This document shows, one piece after another, positions 15,127-16,125 of a stretch of 16,125 nt of DNA. The stretch comes from JACVRM01 sp036824245 (GTDB lineage: Bacteria > Actinomycetota > Thermoleophilia > Gaiellales > Gaiellaceae): contig DAITAO010000072.1 in the NCBI GenBank assembly GCA_036824245.1, positions 1 through 16,125 on the forward strand, read 5' to 3'. A program made the translations under genes and the position numbers. Each line of letters begins with the position of its first letter. Positions within the stretch are counted from its first letter, which is position 1. Under the pieces are notes generated by a model. It ran no database searches. It saw nothing but the letters and a program-made list of their open reading frames with translations, and was not told the origin of the DNA.

Positions 15127-16125
15127 CTACGGCCGGCTGACCGTCAGCCGGAACGTGCCGGCGCCGGTGAGCCTCCCGACGCGCACACGGAAGCTCCGCT
15201 TCCCGCAAACGGTCGTCGTCACCGTCGCCGATCGGCCTGCCGCGACCGCAGCGCGGCCGAGCCGCGCCGAGCCCGCGTACAGCTCGAGCGTGAGCCGTGT
15301 GCGGGCGGGAGCGCGCAGGGTGGCGCGCAGTGTGCCGTCGAGCGGCGTCGCGACCGCGTAGTTACGGCGTTTCGCTCTCGGTCCTACCTGCCCCGCACGA
15401 GGGACGATCGTGGCGGCACTCCAGGGCTGAAGCACGTCCTGTTCGAGCGTTGCGAGCGCCGCGGCGTCCGGATAGAAGACGGGTGACACCACGTCCCAGG
15501 TGCTCTCGGTCGCGCCGGCCCTGCGCTCGTTCATGACCCGGTAGGCCTCGGCGAACCCCTCACCCGGATTCATGGCGTACTGAGGGCGATCCGACGCGCC
15601 CGGGTGCAGCTCTCCGAGCCGTGTGCGAGCACAGACGCCGATGCGGGAGGCCCAGCGCTTCGTCCCGTAGTCGAGAGCCGTCCACGGCGCGTTGGACCGG
15701 TTCGCCGCCACGTGATGGCCGTACTCGTGGGTGAGGATGCCTCGCGCGGAGACCTCCGGCACCGCGTCTTCGCCGGGTGCGACGATCATCCGCTCGTCGG
15801 GTGAGTAGCAGGCGAGCGCCGAGAAGCCGCATATTGAGCCGACTTCGGTGGGCGGCGCCAGGTAGGCGGTGACCGTGGCGAGCTCGCTGCCGTGCACGAG
15901 CCCGGCCAGGAAGTCCGCCCAGCTCTGGCCGACCGCGGGATCCTGCGGATAGGTGTCGGAGAGGTAGACGGTCACCGCCTCGCCGGTGACCGCCGTGTAC
16001 GGGCCTCCCCAGCGGGCCGCCCGGGCGAGCGTGCGGCGCGCCGTGCCGCGGTCGAGGATCGTGTCGCGGACGAGCGTCGACCCGGTCGACCCGGCCGTCG
16101 GCGCGAGCGGCGCGCCGGCCAGCCT
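15127..16125 (-). CDS. Secreted zinc metallopeptidase-like protein, HExxH (5' end beyond window)
   Basis: The frame is open from the right window edge (16125) to a TAG at 15129-15127, giving 332 visible residues; an internal GTG at 15975 is not a good start because protein-like sequence continues upstream (for example ARAARWGGPYTAV). A HEYGHH motif (encoded at 15729-15712) is a zinc-binding HExxH, and 60 residues after its first His lies a Glu in GEGFAEAYR that could be the third ligand, as in gluzincins. Paired cysteines (GSICGFSALACYS) suggest an extracellular protein. The last ~90 residues (LRATLRAPARTRLTLELYAG to GAGTFRLTVSRP) look like a beta-sandwich similar to pre-peptidase C-terminal domains. 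It would degrade or bind external protein. The signal peptide cannot be seen here. It lies 55 bp upstream of the PPDK-regulator gene on the same strand. Confidence 0.75.
   Translation of the reverse strand, partial: RLAGAPLAPTAGSTGSTLVRDTILDRGTARRTLARAARWGGPYTAVTGEAVTVYLSDTYPQDPAVGQSWADFLAGLVHGSELATVTAYLAPPTEVGSICGFSALACYSPDERMIVAPGEDAVPEVSARGILTHEYGHHVAANRSNAPWTALDYGTKRWASRIGVCARTRLGELHPGASDRPQYAMNPGEGFAEAYRVMNERRAGATESTWDVVSPVFYPDAAALATLEQDVLQPWSAATIVPRAGQVGPRAKRRNYAVATPLDGTLRATLRAPARTRLTLELYAGSARLGRAAVAAGRSATVTTTVCGKRSFRVRVGRLTGAGTFRLTVSRP

Noticed and set aside
16077..16094. Two tandem copies of TCGACCCGG
   Set aside because: It is only two units within coding sequence of the metallopeptidase-like gene, encoding Gly-Ser-Thr repeats in a linker; too short to call a functional repeat.

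Overview
The window is very GC-rich (about 70% by eye), densely packed, uses many GTG starts, and joins genes by 4-nt GTGA/ATGA overlaps. Together with the gene content (F420/FMN-type luciferase-like oxidoreductase, stand-alone LigD-type polymerase, PPDK with its DUF299 regulator, TIGR04076 protein) this suggests a free-living actinobacterium, plausibly of the class Thermoleophilia. That placement is inference; there is no rRNA or marker gene here. No tRNA, rRNA, CRISPR array, transposase or phage gene was seen.

Layout. (1) 1-2749: the end of a peptide/nickel-type ABC transporter locus, with the probable tail of an upstream ATPase, an OppF/DppF-type ATPase, then a secreted family-5 solute-binding protein. 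(2) 2789-3916, minus: a M24 (prolidase-like) metallopeptidase, convergent with the binding protein and separated from it by a strong hairpin. A near-identical 38-nt palindromic element precedes both the binding-protein gene and the peptidase gene, in the same orientation relative to each. (3) 4018-6104, plus: TIGR04076 protein, LLM-class oxidoreductase, a RidA-like protein without the usual Arg, and a small exported SmpA/BamE-like protein with less GC-biased codons. (4) 6105-9872, minus: pyruvate phosphate dikinase followed by a DAO-family FAD oxidoreductase. (5) 9919-13496, plus: five genes, each overlapping the next by exactly 4 nt: an S51 dipeptidase E-like peptidase, two tandem paralogous SAM methyltransferases, a FlaR-like P-loop protein and a stand-alone LigD polymerase domain. 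A GNAT acetyltransferase follows 9 bp later. (6) 14071-16125, minus: the PPDK regulatory kinase/phosphotransferase, a 47-residue single-pass membrane protein behind it, and the 3' part of a secreted HExxH metallopeptidase that runs off the right edge.

How it fits together. Peptide uptake (ABC transporter), peptide cleavage (M24, S51, secreted metallopeptidase) and amine or amino-acid oxidation (FAD enzyme) point to growth on peptides and amino acids. PPDK at the pyruvate/PEP node, with its own Thr-directed regulator 4.4 kb away, suits a gluconeogenic switch on such substrates. Regulation seems to rely partly on promoters placed so close to the start codon that transcripts would be leaderless: five genes have an -10-like hexamer 6 or 8 nt before the start. 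Only the binding protein has a strong Shine-Dalgarno sequence. I see no clearly new defence or mobile system. The strongest candidates for something undescribed are the shared 38-nt element before the transporter and peptidase genes, the tightly overlapped operon ending in a LigD polymerase, and the small membrane protein coupled to the PPDK regulator.
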